The notes under the pieces were generated by a model that worked only from the letters and a program-made list of their open reading frames with translations, was not told the origin of the DNA and did not search any database. Shown one piece after another: positions 23,991 to 37,800 of a stretch of 64,000 nt of DNA. Origin of the DNA: Caenorhabditis remanei (lineage: Eukaryota; Nematoda; Chromadorea; Rhabditida; Rhabditidae); contig NC_071333.1 in assembly GCF_010183535.1 (NCBI RefSeq), forward strand, positions 14,134,587-14,198,586. Direction: 5' to 3'. Made by a program: the position numbers and the translations under genes. Position 1 is the stretch's first letter, and each line of letters starts with the position of its first letter.

Positions 23991-25565
23991 TAATGTATCG
24001 TTCGTCTGAAATTCATCTTCTCGTCACCATCTTCTGCTTCCCAACTCGCACCATTTGAGTCCGTCGCAATTCATCATCAAGTTCGATCAACGCATTCATA
24101 GTGAAACAATTCATCCCTTTGCAAATTTTGAAACATTTCTATTTATTTGTACTTTTGAAGCAAAAAGCACCATTCACAACTCTTTTCCCATTTTTTCTCA
24201 ATTCTGTCGCATTCTCTCTCTTTTTTCGCAGACGTTTCTTTATTTTGTGTGTGTTTGAATGAATGAAGAGTCCACCTGTACGTATGTCTTCGACTAGAAT
24301 TACAGATTAATAAGGAAACGAAAAAATACAACAAAGGAAAACACTAGAAGTTTAGAAATTCAGAGAACTGCTCGGAGACTCGAGATATAAGTTGGATGTT
24401 CTCAGAAGTCTGCTCATCTGAACCACTTGACTTGTTGTGTCTTCAACTCGTTCTTTCCACTTTCGTATATGTAAGAATTTTAGATTTTTCCGACTAATAC
24501 CGATATAACTCTTCCAACTAGACGAGAGTCACATCTTCGAATCACTATACAGTTTCCGGTTGACTTAACCTGTTGATTAGTTGCTGGTCTGTCATGCAAG
24601 CCATGCACCCATCACGTTAGTATTCACCTTGTTTATTAACAAGGAACCGAACCAAATCGGATGACTCTGCTCGAAACATGCACCCACGTGTTCTGCTTTG
24701 CTTCATTTTTCATTTCCTTCTTCTTTCCTTTTTGAGTGAACAATGAATCGGAATCGTATAATAGAATCGTATAACAACAATGAAAATGAGGAAGGAAGCC
24801 CCAGAAACTTCTTTGTTACTCATTTCTATTCATCTCCTGAAGGCTCATTGCAAACCGATGTGTTTTTCAGTGTCGTTCGATGTTTCAGACGTCATCTACT
24901 CACATGCACCATCTCTGCCACGTCGACTAGAAAATTGAGGGAGGATGGCTACTCATCATCACGTAATTAGACAATAGAAGACGTGAAACTTTTTCGAACC
25001 TTGATGTCATTTTTATATTATGCCGTTTTTCACAATTATTAGGCATAAGAAAAATAACAAAAGAAACCTATTCACTTCCTCACTGCATCATTAGTCTCTG
25101 ACGATTGTTTAGTTAGTCTGACGTATTTGTGTCAGATTAGAAATTGAAACATTTGGATTTTGAAAAGTTGACACAGTTGTGTGTGCACAATCACAGGTGC
25201 TTTTTCGTAACCTTTATCGAGAAAACCCCGCGTATTCTAATCGGCCACAAACCACTGTGTAAATTTCTGGAAAAGGAGCTTAAATTCGTCTGAAATCGGA
25301 AATAAAAATTGAAATGGAAATAAAAATTCTAAGAAAATTGGGAAGCACTCAAAAGGGTTCTGATTTTGATCTCAAGATTTGAGTTTTACGGAGAGGATTT
25401 GGAACGGCAGACTTGATAAACACACGGTCAGAAATATCGTCAGTACTATTTTTTCGTCTAGATCAGGCACAGATTTTGACTTTTTTTTTTTCAATTTTTG
25501 GAGAATCTTTTCATAGAATCTTTTATTCTTTCAATCTGTCTAATCTCCATGCGTGTACCCAAAAA
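23991..25565. other. Intergenic / 3' flank of the peptide gene
   Basis: Contains the 3' UTR of the peptide gene (no canonical AATAAA close to the stop; AATGAA-like variants near 24255). No other coding signal is seen. Confidence 0.4.
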
Positions 25566-25697
25566 TCAGATGCTTGTTGTTTTCGGCGAACTTTCAACAA
25601 CTCCGTGGGAACATGAAAACTGACTCATATCAATTTCCGTTCCGGACTGAATATGATTCATGGAGTTCACACTGTTCCTCATAGCACCTGATATCAT
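25566..25697 (-). CDS. Possible 43-residue protein gene
   Basis: A good acceptor (TTAGTTTTCAG, ending 25707) is followed after 9 bases by ATG at 25697. The open frame runs 43 codons (MISGAMRNSVNSMNHIQSGT...) to TGA at 25566, and AATAAA follows 39 bases later (25522-25527). The peptide is Ser-rich and hydrophilic without signal or membrane segment. The four signals lie in the right order, but the frame is short and could be chance. No family is recognised. Confidence 0.3.
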   Translation of the reverse strand: MISGAMRNSVNSMNHIQSGTEIDMSQFSCSHGVVESSPKTTSI

Positions 25698-25709
25698 GCA
25701 ACTGCTCTG

Positions 25710-27525
25710 AAAACTAAGAAAACTCATTAATTTCCGAAAGTCTACTGAACAGTCATCTCATGTCGCATTGACGACGTCTTTTTAGTAACGGGGAACAAAA
25801 AACCTGCTTGTGTTCTTTGTTTTTCACTAATTCTTCAATTTCCCGTCATCATCACTACTACTTCAAAACAGAACTCATACGGTGTGGGTGTAATTTTCAT
25901 CTGTTCATGTTTGATATGACCAGTTTCAAAAATGGCAAAGTGTAAACCTCTGGAATTTTGTTTTTCCCATAAATATTTATTTAACATTACTGTGCAAAGT
26001 ATTTTCAGATGGATGACATAAAAAAACAGGGCACCTTAATATAAACTGGTTACAAACTGAAAAGAATGAATAAGTTTACAATAAAGAGCCGTGATTTGGG
26101 GTTTACACCTTTTGACGGAAAGGTTGTAAATGAAAAATACTTGAAAATGCACAGAATACGTATACAACTGAGACTGTGTATAATGAGAGAAGAGATTGGC
26201 GTCGTGTTTTCCACTAGGAAAACTGAAAGACAGATTTGGGATAATGAGATAAATGACATTTGCAAGAAGTAACTGATCGGTGATACTTACAAAATTAAAT
26301 AATTATTTGAGTAAAATCTTTGAGAGAGAAGAGATTAGGTACACGATAATGAAAGACGCCGACTAAGGAATAAACACGAGAGATTGTTTGGAGGGTAAGT
26401 GGTACTGTCTTAATAAGAGAAGGGTCATGCAAAGGGAACAAAAGTCATGAAGTACCGGAGCAAAGAGCAATACAATGGGGAAAGCGGAAGAATATAAAAA
26501 TAATTGAAGATTGTGACAATAGTAAGTATTTTGTGTATAGATCGAATAACAACATAACTGTCGATTAACATATCAAATAGATCATATATGGTTGAAGAAA
26601 GCTTTGGAAAGAGGAGAGGGTTCGGACAAACGTAGCAAGATAGGTACTCAGTGTATTTGGTTTTATAATGGGGAATTGGTAACCGCCATTTGAGATCAGT
26701 ATTTTGGCGGGGGTTAAATAAGGATTAGTGGATTTTCCAGAATACTATTCAAAAATTTCCCAGCTTTTGTAAAACGTATAGTTTTCTGGAAAATCGGAGT
26801 TAGAGTCACCGACGACATATGACAAAAAAATGGAAGAATCACGACAGTTCTCAAGCGGGATTTTTAAGTTCGGGAAGTAGGGGACAATAGACGGGGAGCG
26901 ATTATTAATCACAATTATTTGTTTTCCAGAACCCATTGTCATTTTGTCAAACATTCCTTCAATGAGTCAAATGAATGAAATGGTAGACAATACAGCAATG
27001 AATAAGAAAAATAATGAAAGACAACGGATTGCTAGCTCAAAAGAAAGTATGAACTAGTTAGTTTTGAGATTACAGTTTGTGTGGTTTTGAAAGAACGAAC
27101 TTGGAATTTAGAGAAAAAAATGTAAAAGGAAGATCACTATGGTTGATGGGTGTTTGAAAGACATTTGGTATGGTTAGATAAAGCAAAAAACAACTACTCG
27201 AAACTCAACACAATTGAGTAGAATTCTGAATGAAGCGTGAGAAAATAGAGAAAATACAATGGAAGGAAATAAATCGCTAGGTGAACTACGACCAGGGTGC
27301 GCTGCTTATGAACGGCCGGGCACTTGTGAAAGACATTGGAAGGGTAGTGAGATTTCGAGGCCAAGATCAACTTGGATGGGGGTGAATATAATGAAGATTG
27401 GTTGGTTGAATGACTGAATGTAGAAATCTGGGACATGACAGTAGATATATTTTGCATTTGAAGATAAGCTATTATGGAGAGCAATATATGATGACCCAGA
27501 AAAATGGGGCGACTGTATGCTTTGT
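25710..27525. other. Intergenic, no gene seen
   Basis: AT-rich. The open stretch on the minus strand (about 27194-27525) directly follows the small exons at 27.6 kb and reads more like 3' UTR than protein. Confidence 0.4.
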
Positions 27526-27670
27526 TCATTGAATGGAGAGATTCGCTAACGTCAAAAGAACATCCGCAACTGAAAAAAAACAAATTAATCCTAAGGCTTG
27601 GTTCTTTGTTAACTTACATTGACCAGCTGCACTACATAAGTACATTGATATTAACACAGCTGCAAGTTCT
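27526..27670 (-). other. Two small exons just after the zinc-finger gene (3' UTR exons, alternative C-terminus or tiny ORF)
   Basis: Acceptor CAATATTTTCAG (exon 27670-27618), donor CAAT/GTAAGT, then acceptor TTTTTTTCAG (exon from 27569). Three readings fit. One is a spliced 3' UTR of the zinc-finger gene. A second is an alternative zinc-finger C-terminus, because GAACAA/GTAAAG in its last exon is a possible donor, ending RTCSCVNINVLM. The third is a 23-residue hydrophobic ORF starting ATG 27645 (MYLCSAAGQFADVLL...) and stopping at 27526. The distance from AATAAA to the acceptor (about 25 bases) is short for SL2. Confidence 0.35.
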
Positions 27671-27693
27671 CTGAAAATATTGAAATAAAACAT

Positions 27694-27699
27694 TTTATT
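27694..27699 (-). terminator. Poly(A) signal AATAAA of the zinc-finger gene
   Basis: AATAAA on the minus strand, 22 bases after the TAG stop at 27721-27723. Confidence 0.55.
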
Positions 27700-27720
27700 A
27701 CTGACAATGATTAAAGTCAC

Positions 27721-30700
27721 CTACTTTACTTGTTCAATTTCAACTGGAGGCATATCGTAGCCTTCATTGCTCCAGGAATTATTATCATTGTTGAAACTTT
27801 CCAGTGTGTCAGCATCAGATGTTGATGGTTGCTGGATGCAGAATTCTGGAATCAAAACAGTGAATTTGATAACTTTCTTTTGATCTACCTTTCATTGAAA
27901 TTGGCTGTAAATGATGTAAATGATACTGAACAATTGGAGCCACAGCTAAATCGTGTCCTTGAACTTCTTCTCTTTGCATTGAAATAATTTGCTGCTTGTA
28001 GATGACTGGAGCGTCACTGATCATTCCATAGCTGTCGCATTCAATCTCATCAAGACCTTTGTCATAGATCATCTGTTGACCGTAAACTGGACCAGTCCCG
28101 TATCCACCAAGAAACGAAGAAGCTCCGAGACCACCGCCACCGGATAGTTTTCGTGGTGGTGAATCACAGTGTGAGTCGGAGAATGAGTCTGGAGAGCAGG
28201 AATGGGTGACTGAGTTCAGGCGAGAACGGAATCCAGAGTCTTCATCATCTTCCTTCTCCTTCTTCTTGCTGGTAAGGTAACTGAAAGTCTCGTCCATAAC
28301 GCTTCTGAAAAATTAAAAATTCAACTGTATATTGAAAACGCAGAAGTTCCTGATATTACCTTTCCGGTGATGCCTGTGACATGCTATTTGGTGATCCCTC
28401 ACTTCCAACACCGCTGTCAGTTCCAACAGTTGACATATCATCACAAGCAGGGAGGAACAAGTTGTCATCCGGAATGAATGAGAATGGATCAAATGGAGAG
28501 TGTACCGACACCATCTGAAATTTCTCGATCTAAAATCACAAGATGAAAACTACTATTCTACTCACGATGTTATTCTGAGTTGGTGGTACAAAGCATGGAC
28601 GACATTGATCCTTATGACGACGGAGAGCATACTGGCTTCTGAATTGTCCGCAGCACACATAACATCTGAATATTCCCTCGTCTAGTGTGTGGCTTTGAGT
28701 ATGTCTCATCAGTTCCTTCTCACTGTCGAATGCTTGACGACAACTTTGGCACTTGTATGGAAATAAATCTTCTCCGTTGTGAGAGGCTGAGTGTCTCATG
28801 AAAGCCTCTTCGGTTGGCAAGAAGACACGACATTTGCGGCATGAGTAGAGCTGTAATAGGGAGTGGATCTAAACTCTATTCTAGAAATCACTTGAGTGGG
28901 TGAGATGGTTAGACAGGACAAAAGCATGTGAGACAATTAGTAGGCAATTTTGTTTTAAAATATTCCAATAAAAAGTATGTATTGGTCCTTTCCTTATGTC
29001 GGATCTATATAATACTCACAAAGACCTTACATGCAGAGGAATTTCAATTTCATTCTGAGTCCCCACTTCTCATAAAGGAGATGCCGCTCTGGGTCACTGT
29101 GCCAGTCTCTACCGGGTGATGAGTTACTGAGTAACTAAGGTTCCGACACAGGTGCGAAAATTGTGAAACACCTTGGCGGCGGTTACGGCTCTGACTCATT
29201 AAGCATCCCTCTTTCTCTTCTGACTCTTCTTCAAAGTAGCTTCATTCCCCTAGAACTAGTCAATCCAACTATTTTCGAGTTGAACAGCGGCGTATTTCTC
29301 AATTTTAGTATGTTTTGTCTAAAAAAGAAACGAACAAACAATAAGTGTGAACCGGTGCTGCTTGGAACGAAAACCGTGTCATTGGAGAAAGGGGGTGAAG
29401 AAATAGGAAATAGTTTCTAATCAAAAACGAGTCGAAATCAATTTCAGTGCAATTTTTCTGCATCGTGGGGACGCAGACATATCAACCCGATCGACTTCAG
29501 TGGATGATGACTAATGGGAACATGTATGGATGGTGCTGTACAGTGACTGAAAACACATTTCAAACATATTCCAAACATTCATCACCGTCCCTTTTTTTCA
29601 TGTTTGAAGTGGATTCTCATAGTATGTGGAGGAATACAAAGGACAATTATGATAGTGCTACGAGGGACCCAGGTCGGCAAGCGAACACTAGGTGTAGAGA
29701 ACAGTAGACGTCGCCGCGTGACCCTAACCTTATGTTTATTTTTCTCAACGAAGTCTTCAATTTGTTGCGCTGGTAGCTGTTGACCACGTACGCTATCGAA
29801 GTCAGCCTGCTTGTCGAAGTGGTTCTCCATATCGTTCATCAGTGGATCGACATTTGGTGGAAGCTGCATTTGAAAGTTTTGGAACTGAAATTATTATTTG
29901 GATGACACACTGACAATAGCTAACATATATGTATTCTCTAAAAATGATAATCCTACATTCTGCATGTCAATCTGTGGCTGTGGTTGTTGCTGCTGCACTT
30001 GTTGTGGCTGTTGCATATCCTGGAGTGGAACTTGTGCAGCTACCACTGGTTGCATCTGTTGTTGCTGTGCTGGTGGTGGTGGTGGTGGCATCTGTTGCTG
30101 CATTTGTGTCTGATCAATGTTCTGGATAACAAGGCCATATGTGATTGGAGCGTCGTTGTCCTCAGTCTCGGAGAAACAGTTTTGAAGTGGCATACTGTAG
30201 TTGATTTGAGGCTCTTCTTGCATGATTGCCGTCTCAATCTTGCTGGTCTTTATAATCTGAGTCTCACTCCTCTTTGCTGAGTTTATGATGTTCTGCCCTC
30301 GACGTCGTTGCTGTATTGACTTCTGCCGTTCGGGACATTTGTGTTGATATAGATTTGAACGAAATTTATAGGTTTTGAAACAAAATTTGCATTTGAATGG
30401 TCTGTCATTTGAATGTTTTACTGCATGCTGTTTTAAATACCATACTGAATTGAACAGTTTTCCGCAATCCTGAAATTGAAACATTCTGAAATCTGAAAGA
30501 GCAAGCTGTCAAACTCACCTTGCATTCACATTGTTGATTTTTCTCGAGCGTTACATTTATATGATCCACTTCTGTTGGACATATTACGATAGGAGGTGGC
30601 GGCGGTGGTTCGTTCTGAAAAATCATATTGTGTTCAGTTTTACTTTAGTTGTTGTATCTTTACTGAATCCCTGAACCTTTTTTTCCGAAATTTCTAAAAA

Positions 30701-31856
30701 ATAGATTTCAATGGTCCCTTCCAACTCGGAAAATATCACGTGAAGTTAGCTAGGTGTATAGTCAAGGTTTATATTGTGTTGTTTACAAGAATTGACTTCT
30801 CCAGCACACGGGACTCTCAAAAAGTTTTAGTGACCACTCTTTGTCACCTCTCAAATTTCTTTGCACTTCACTTTTCTTTCCACCTGACGCCCAGTCCCTT
30901 CAAATGACCCATGTGACGTATTGGAGTGAACGAGCAGAAACTTTTGCTGCTTTCCTCGCGGCGACATTTCAAGGCGGACGCGGAATAGAGCAACGCGTTG
31001 TTAATGCGTCGATCACTGATTACGCAACGGAGTGATGAGAGGGTCAGAGGGAAAATGAAAAGTGACACGCGACTTTTGACTAGTTGACAAAGTAAAACTG
31101 TTCAATTTTTATGAGAAAGTTGTGTTAGTTTTTATGGAGATGAGGAAAACAAAGTGACCATCGAACTCTTAAGTAAACAAAAGAGGGAAAAACAAGCTTA
31201 TCAACAAAATAAGTTTTTACTTATCTAGGCTAAAGCCTCGCCCTGTCTAGCCTATTTATTTTTAAGTAATGTACACCATTTTATTTTATTTATTTGTCAA
31301 CAACTCTTGTTTTCAATGTTTTTTTTACATCTGTATCAGTTTATCAGGTGTTAATACTACCTTAGATAGAAATCGAAAGAATGTTATGAAAAGTTGTGAA
31401 AGGGGTCAGACAGGAAGAACGATTGTTCAAAACCTACAGTAAGAAGTGCATATATGAAAGGGTCCATGCTGCCAAGTGAAATGGGTTCAGAATAAGGATT
31501 CGAAATAAAAAATGTGTGGAAGGAGAATGAAAGGTCCATTAGGCTCTCACGTCACAAATCCCGTGGTTTTGCGAATCGAAATGGGAGAAAAATGACGATA
31601 CCCTTTAATGTCAGTGTCAGTTTTTTTTCAACCAGTGATGGATTTATGACTATACAGCCCTCTTCAAAATTCTGTTTCATTTTCTTCGAGTCACAAATCT
31701 TAAAATCTAGCCAAAAAACGAGACACCCCCCTTATGACTTACCGCTTTCTGCTGAATGCCCATCTGGTCCTCTATGCCAATCGGTGGTGTGGGGTACATA
31801 TCAGAACCAGGTATAGGCTGCTGGTAAAAATTATTATAATTCATATAGTCATCCAT
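27721..31856 (-). CDS. C2H2 zinc-finger protein, 619 residues, probable transcription factor
   Basis: Eight exons, all phases consistent: 31856-31743, 30614-30519, 30469-29957, 29884-29729, 28850-28566, 28514-28360, 28304-27889, 27845-27721. Five fingers in two groups: residues 69-89 (C2H2), 97-115 (C2HC, short last spacing), 297-317 (C2H2), 327-347 (C2H2), 356-376 (C2HC). Between the groups lies a Gln/Pro-rich region with a run of seven prolines, typical of activation domains. The C-terminal third is Ser/Gly-rich, with KKKEKEDDEDSG after the fingers. It should act in the nucleus as a DNA-binding regulator. An acceptor (ATTTTTGCAG) lies 30 bases before the ATG, with a stop in frame between, so this start is firm. 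Intron 1 is 1.1 kb. I cannot name the ortholog. Confidence 0.85.
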
Positions 31857-31886
31857 TGCGTTTTAGCATAGAGAAGTGGGAGTGGC

Positions 31887-34800
31887 CTGCAAAAATACTC
31901 ATTAGAGGGTGGAAGAAGGAGTTGTATGACGAATAAACGACTGAAGAAAGTAAATAAAATGAACGGGTAATGGGAAGAATGGAAATGTCAAAGATTCTTT
32001 GTGGGTAAGATGAGTTTATGACGTGGAATAGAGGAAAATGGGAACTGGAACAAATTGTGAAAAAAAAGTGAAAGGAAAAGCATCGAATGGTCAGTTTGAG
32101 AAATATTATCAATTTGAGTTTCAACACTTGTTCACTTGTGTCTCTTCAGTTCCAGGTTTACTGATAAGACGGTCGCATGCCCCTCATATGGAGCGGAAAC
32201 TGAAAATGACCACTAGAAGAGACCGCCAGAACGTGCCGTAATCAGTGCTCGTCACTTTCAGACGAAGAAGAAACATAGCTAAGAATAACTCAAAGGAAAA
32301 AAGAAAACAGTGGCGTTTCGTTTCTCTGGCTGACGAAAAAATAAAAAGAGGGAACGAAACGTTGAAGAAAATTAAAAAACGGAAAACTCCGGAGGGAGAA
32401 TGGACTGCATGCGTCATGCAACCATACCATCCGTTCCATTTTTGCATGCTTGTGAGACAGAGGAGGGGACACAAGAAAACTGACGGCGTTTGTCAGAAAA
32501 CCGTATTGGTCAACATGACCCCGCCCCCTTTTTTTACGGACGGACTGAGCCACGAATTCGTCATAAAAGTATACGGGCCGACTGATGGCAAAAGGAAGGA
32601 TGCCGACGGTTGGAATATGAAAAAAAAAGTAGAAAGGGAGAAGAGAATGGAATCATAGGCAGAAGTCGATAGCAAGATTTTCACACTTTCAACAGACCGT
32701 AAAACTCGTATGGATAGCGTTTCGTTGTGATATATCACAAAAGTAGCGGAAAGCCATTGCCGATTTGAAATGATGGATCTCAATGTATCTGGCTACATTT
32801 TCTTCAACCCCCTTCCTTTATTCCTGCGCAAACTGTTTTTTGGCCGGAGCGCTGGTCGTCACGACTTTGTGAGAGAAGAAGCCAAAGTCAAAACGATGAC
32901 GTTTTGAGGAATATGTATATATACCGCGAATCGTCTTGAACTGGGCAATGCCGTCCGGCCGCCGTCGTCCCGTCCATTGGATAAAAAGCAAATGGCGGGG
33001 CGACGAGCGCACCCAGAAATCACAGAAATCCGGAACGGCGACTCGAACGACGGAACAGAAGCCGAAGCAGAAGCCGCCGCGCCGACCTGCCCGTCTACCG
33101 CTTAACCAATAATTTTCAATGAGCGTTGCAGTGGGGGAATCTGGTCAGCGGGACGACGGGCACAATTCGTTCAACTGGATCGGACGCAGAAAGTCTCAAA
33201 ACGTCTTTTGTATTTGGTTTGGGCATCGGCTATTATTAGCGTTTAGTGCGATGGTAATTAGGATTCATAGGTTTGATTTATAGAAGTGGACAATACGGTT
33301 CGGTGAAGGAAATAAAGAAAATAGGAAGCGGGAAGAATTAGCTTGGATGAATTACGAAGGCTATATGAGGGAAATAAATTAAAAGATTTTAGGATTAAAA
33401 ATGAAATTTTGAACACATATAGGCGTTTCAATTAGCACCTCAGAATTTAGAGAATTGTATGTAACTAGTTGATAATCTTGCGACGCCTCTAAGATTGACA
33501 AATTGTCTTGTGAACAATCTTTGCGCGAATAAGTGATATGATGGGAAAGCGAAACATCTCACAGTTTCGAAAGTTGTTTGAAGATCAGTCAATTAAAAAG
33601 TGAAAATTGGTTTGAATGATGTTCGACTGGTGTGTGAGAAGTGAGGACGAGATGAGGGATGAGGAGGGAATGATAAAAAGCGATGATTATGATGACGGGA
33701 AAGACGGGTGGCCCTTTTCATTTTCTCTTCAACAGTAAGAAGGGAAAGAAAGGAGACATGTGAAAGATACACTGTGAGAAGAACTGAATACAGTATAAGG
33801 TCCCGTGTAGCGGCGAGCGAGCGATCTATCCGCCAAAACCCACCCACTTCTTTTTTCTTATCGAGACGTGGTAGTGATTGAGGGGAGAAATCAGATGGAA
33901 GTCAGAGGAAACTGAATGTTAACAGGAAAAATGAGCGGAGAGGAAACGTGTGTTCGGTGTTTGGGAAGAAAACTGGTATCAATTGGAAGACGAAAAGAGG
34001 GGGGAGGAGGAAGAGGTGGCTGAAACCAATGTTTCTTCTTTCTCACCCTTTTTTCTGCTGTCGGTCTCGTTTCAGAAAGAATCACTCATCAACTATCACT
34101 AACTGAATTCGTTAGAGTCTGGAACGAGAATTTTTGGTTGATTGGGTGGGTATTCCAAAAAGAGTCCTGCCGCCAATATTCCGCCCTTCTCTCCTCCCTC
34201 CCACTTTCAATTTCATTCCTCTCCAGAGAGGAAGTGAAATGACCTAGAGTGACCGATGGCAGCGGAACACGGCATGAAAAAAATTTAATCGAGGTGAAAT
34301 GGTCTCGAAAAAAGATTGATAAGATGGGGAGGTTGGAAGAGAATGAAAAACGGGAGAGAAAAAGGCGAAAACCCGCCACCCGCCCAAATCACTGACGGTG
34401 TTGGGCATATTGTTTCAAGGAAAACCTCTTCGCTCACTCGTTTTTTGACGCTATTTTCGCAATTTGCTACCGCTGCCCTTCCACTCACTTTGTCCAAGAA
34501 TCAAGGCGTCCGAACGCGGCAAAAAGGGAAAGACAAATTAGTGATAATGGGTGATGACGATGGCGCTGAGAAATGTTAACAGTTCTCGTTAAATGACCGC
34601 TTGTGTGGAATTGCGAGAAAAATTGGTTTCGGTGTGTGTAATGGTCTTCTCATACCAGACTGAATTGACACTCGTGTTGCGATTTGATTTGAAATGGCAA
34701 AGTCCAGAACGGCAGCGGGGTACTGTAGCTGATGCGATCCTATCAAGACGGCGGTTGAGTGAAGACTGCCGATGAGTTAATCTTTTTTCCTCTCCGCGCG

Positions 34801-37800
34801 CGCGGCGGATGCCTACTGTCATTCATTAAGTTATTAACCAGTTGATTACCTCTGGGCACCTTTCATCAGAGGCGCTCCCGCAAGATCCGCCAAAAAGATT
34901 GAGAGAAATAGAAAAAGTTGAGAAAGAGGGAAAGAAAACGAACTATTGACGACTACCTACCAGCTGGAGCACCGTACTAGCTCAGTTCTCATTCTCACAT
35001 CTGGGCGGTACCAGCTAATTCAAAAGGCTGGGTAAATATTATTGTCATTCGAAAAACTGAAATTCAGAAGCCAAATCAGTACTACTATGACCTCGCTTAT
35101 GATACTGTGCATGTCTGTCAAATAATTTACAAGGGGATGTCTAGGCTGCCGAATTCCAAATTCCAATCAAGACATCCATCCCTCCTACTAATATAACTCA
35201 TCGCTAGTCGAATCCATTAAGTTATGCAAGGAACTCATCAATTCTGGTAACAAAATGTCTGACCTTTTGCAAATGTTTGATGGAATTGACTGATAAGTGT
35301 TCACTTCTCCTCTCTATCCGACTATTTTCCGGAGAATGCGCATTTTGATAAAAGGTCATACAGGCAGCCAGGTTATTCTGTCTCGAGGCAAGAGAGTAAG
35401 ATGTCTTCATACCTCTTCTTACCTTAATCGCGCAACATCAACCCCGAGATGACCGCAGATAATCTTTTTCTCATGTGCCCACATAACTAAGAGATGAATG
35501 AATTGGTGATTGACGGGAAAGGGACCGATGATTATGTCGCAACGTCTGACCGGAATGGGGGGTGGATGAATGAGGAGTTGCGATTTGGACACAATGATAT
35601 AGAATAGGGAACATCATCAATTTCAGAAAACATCAAACTTCTTTAGAAACTAGATTTCACATAACTTATCAAAATCTCGACACCTCCCTGCAAAAACAAT
35701 GGGAAGCGTTTTTCAAATGATTTGATAAAATGGAAATCTTGGGATTCCTTGATCTGACCGGTTTTTTTTTTCACCCATGTTGCTTTTGATGATGTTCCGC
35801 AAGTTGCATAATATCAAATCCTTCTTCTCTTTTTATCTCGCAACTGACCGATTAGAATTGAAGTGAACATCAGTGACCAAAAAAATATCGAGAATCGGGT
35901 GTGTGCGGGACGCGGATGAAAGCGGCGTGGAGCGGTGAGGAGCGGCAACCAAAAAACACCAGCATCTGGCGCCCATACCATCGTAAAACGTGGTGCTTGC
36001 ACGGGAGCAAGGCTGCCGACAGACGAGAGTATCGAAATTTGAATTGGAAATCGAGTGGAAAACGGGACGGCTCAAAACTTGAGAAGGTGTACTCGTATAA
36101 GTTTTGACGAAACAAAAGAAGAAAAGGTGGTTTCGGAAAGGGGAGGAGGTGACCGACGGGCGTGGAACAAGTTCAAGGAACAAAACGAGATTTTGATGGA
36201 TGAGCTGCTGACCAACAGCTTGATCATTTTGAGGACCCTTTTTCTCAAATCTCTTCTCAAATTCACTTGGCATCAGCTGTTCGTATAGTGGACATTTGGC
36301 CAGGTTTTCCCCCGCTTTTGCTCGGCGAGTTGGGTTTTTAGGTCCACTTGTTTTTTTTTGCTTTTTTGTTATTTCTTTGATGTTGGTTCCTTCCGGATGC
36401 ATTTTCACTCTGAAGAATGTCTTGAAACTGAATCTCCAGTCATCACGTATCCAATCTGACCACAGCTATTCCTTTTGGTTTTTCAATTTTTTTTCCACAT
36501 ATCTCTTCCTCTTGAGTGTTTGAGTGTTCACCAGCTGGAACGTATAGCAAACACAAAAAATGACGAGTTGGCTGGACACCACCCGGCTAGTAGAACGGCT
36601 AAGAAAAAAAAGAAATGGGATATGAGCGATATGATAATTTGAACCACATGAGATGGCATTGGAAGAAAAAAAAGTGGGAGAAAAATGAAATAGAAGCAAA
36701 AGTTCGAAAAAGAAAAGGCGAAGAAGACGTGCGGCGCGGATTCGTTCGAAACAACACGGATGAGAAGCAATGGCGCGTTGCCGAGCAAACATTGGTAACC
36801 ATCGTTTAGATGTGAACTGCTTCAACTGGACATCAGGTTCTCCGAAAGATTTCGAAATCTAATTCTCATGGATTTCAAAAAGGCATGACTTACTAAATTG
36901 GATACCAAAGCAGTAGACAGTACGTACTAGTTCTATATCGGTATACACTCAAATTTTTTCGGCGCTCTTCCAGATACCTTTTGTTTGTTTTATCACGTCC
37001 GGTACCAGGTCGCGGCCTCATTGCTACCAGTTGATGACCATAAAGGTGCATTTGCAAACAGGTGGTCAAATTTTATAGTGCATTCGAAAAGATGATAAAG
37101 TGAAAAGTGGCCGTATGAATTTTGAAAAAGAACTAGCGTAAGCTATAGAGGTGGTGTGAAGAAATGAGGGTCGGTCAATGGAAAAGGAATGGAAAATCGA
37201 GAAAAAAGAAAGAGTGGGTGAATGGAGGGAACGCGTCAATTTTATGTGCGAAACTCTCGGCTATTTTATAGATTTTGTTTAGAATGGTCAGGAAGAAAAC
37301 GCGTTTCGTTTTCATGAAATATAGTTTTTCGAGGAAAAGGGTCAGTACAGGTATCCGATGTTTGTTCAGCATAACTCTGGCGGTCACAATGCTGAACTAC
37401 ATGTTCAGATTACTATTTTTAGAGTTGCTTTCCAAATATGAAAACATGGATTGTTAGACAAAATTGAAATTCTTCAGGCAACATGTGGAAATCCAAATTT
37501 AGGGTTTTTGCGGGTCACAAGTTTTTTTTGTTGAAATAATATGAGCTAGACAAACATTTTGATCTGCTATAAACCTGTTAATGAGAGTTGAGCAGAACTA
37601 AGTTCACAGTATCACTAAAATCAAGAGGCGCCGAGATTGATGAGAGCCTGAGCTAGTCTCCAGCATTTTGAAAAGAAGAGAAGATAACAACAAAAAGAAC
37701 AACAAAAACAAGAAATGAGGATGCTCGCCGCTTGGAATTGTCGCGAGAAACGACGAGTCAGATGTTTTCTCGGACTACCGACGGGGGAGTCTAAAAAACG

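Noticed and set aside
32948..33121. Plus-strand ORFs of 57 and 37 codons in the GC island
   Set aside because: Overlapping frames open because of GC richness; a TATA-like word alone is not enough.
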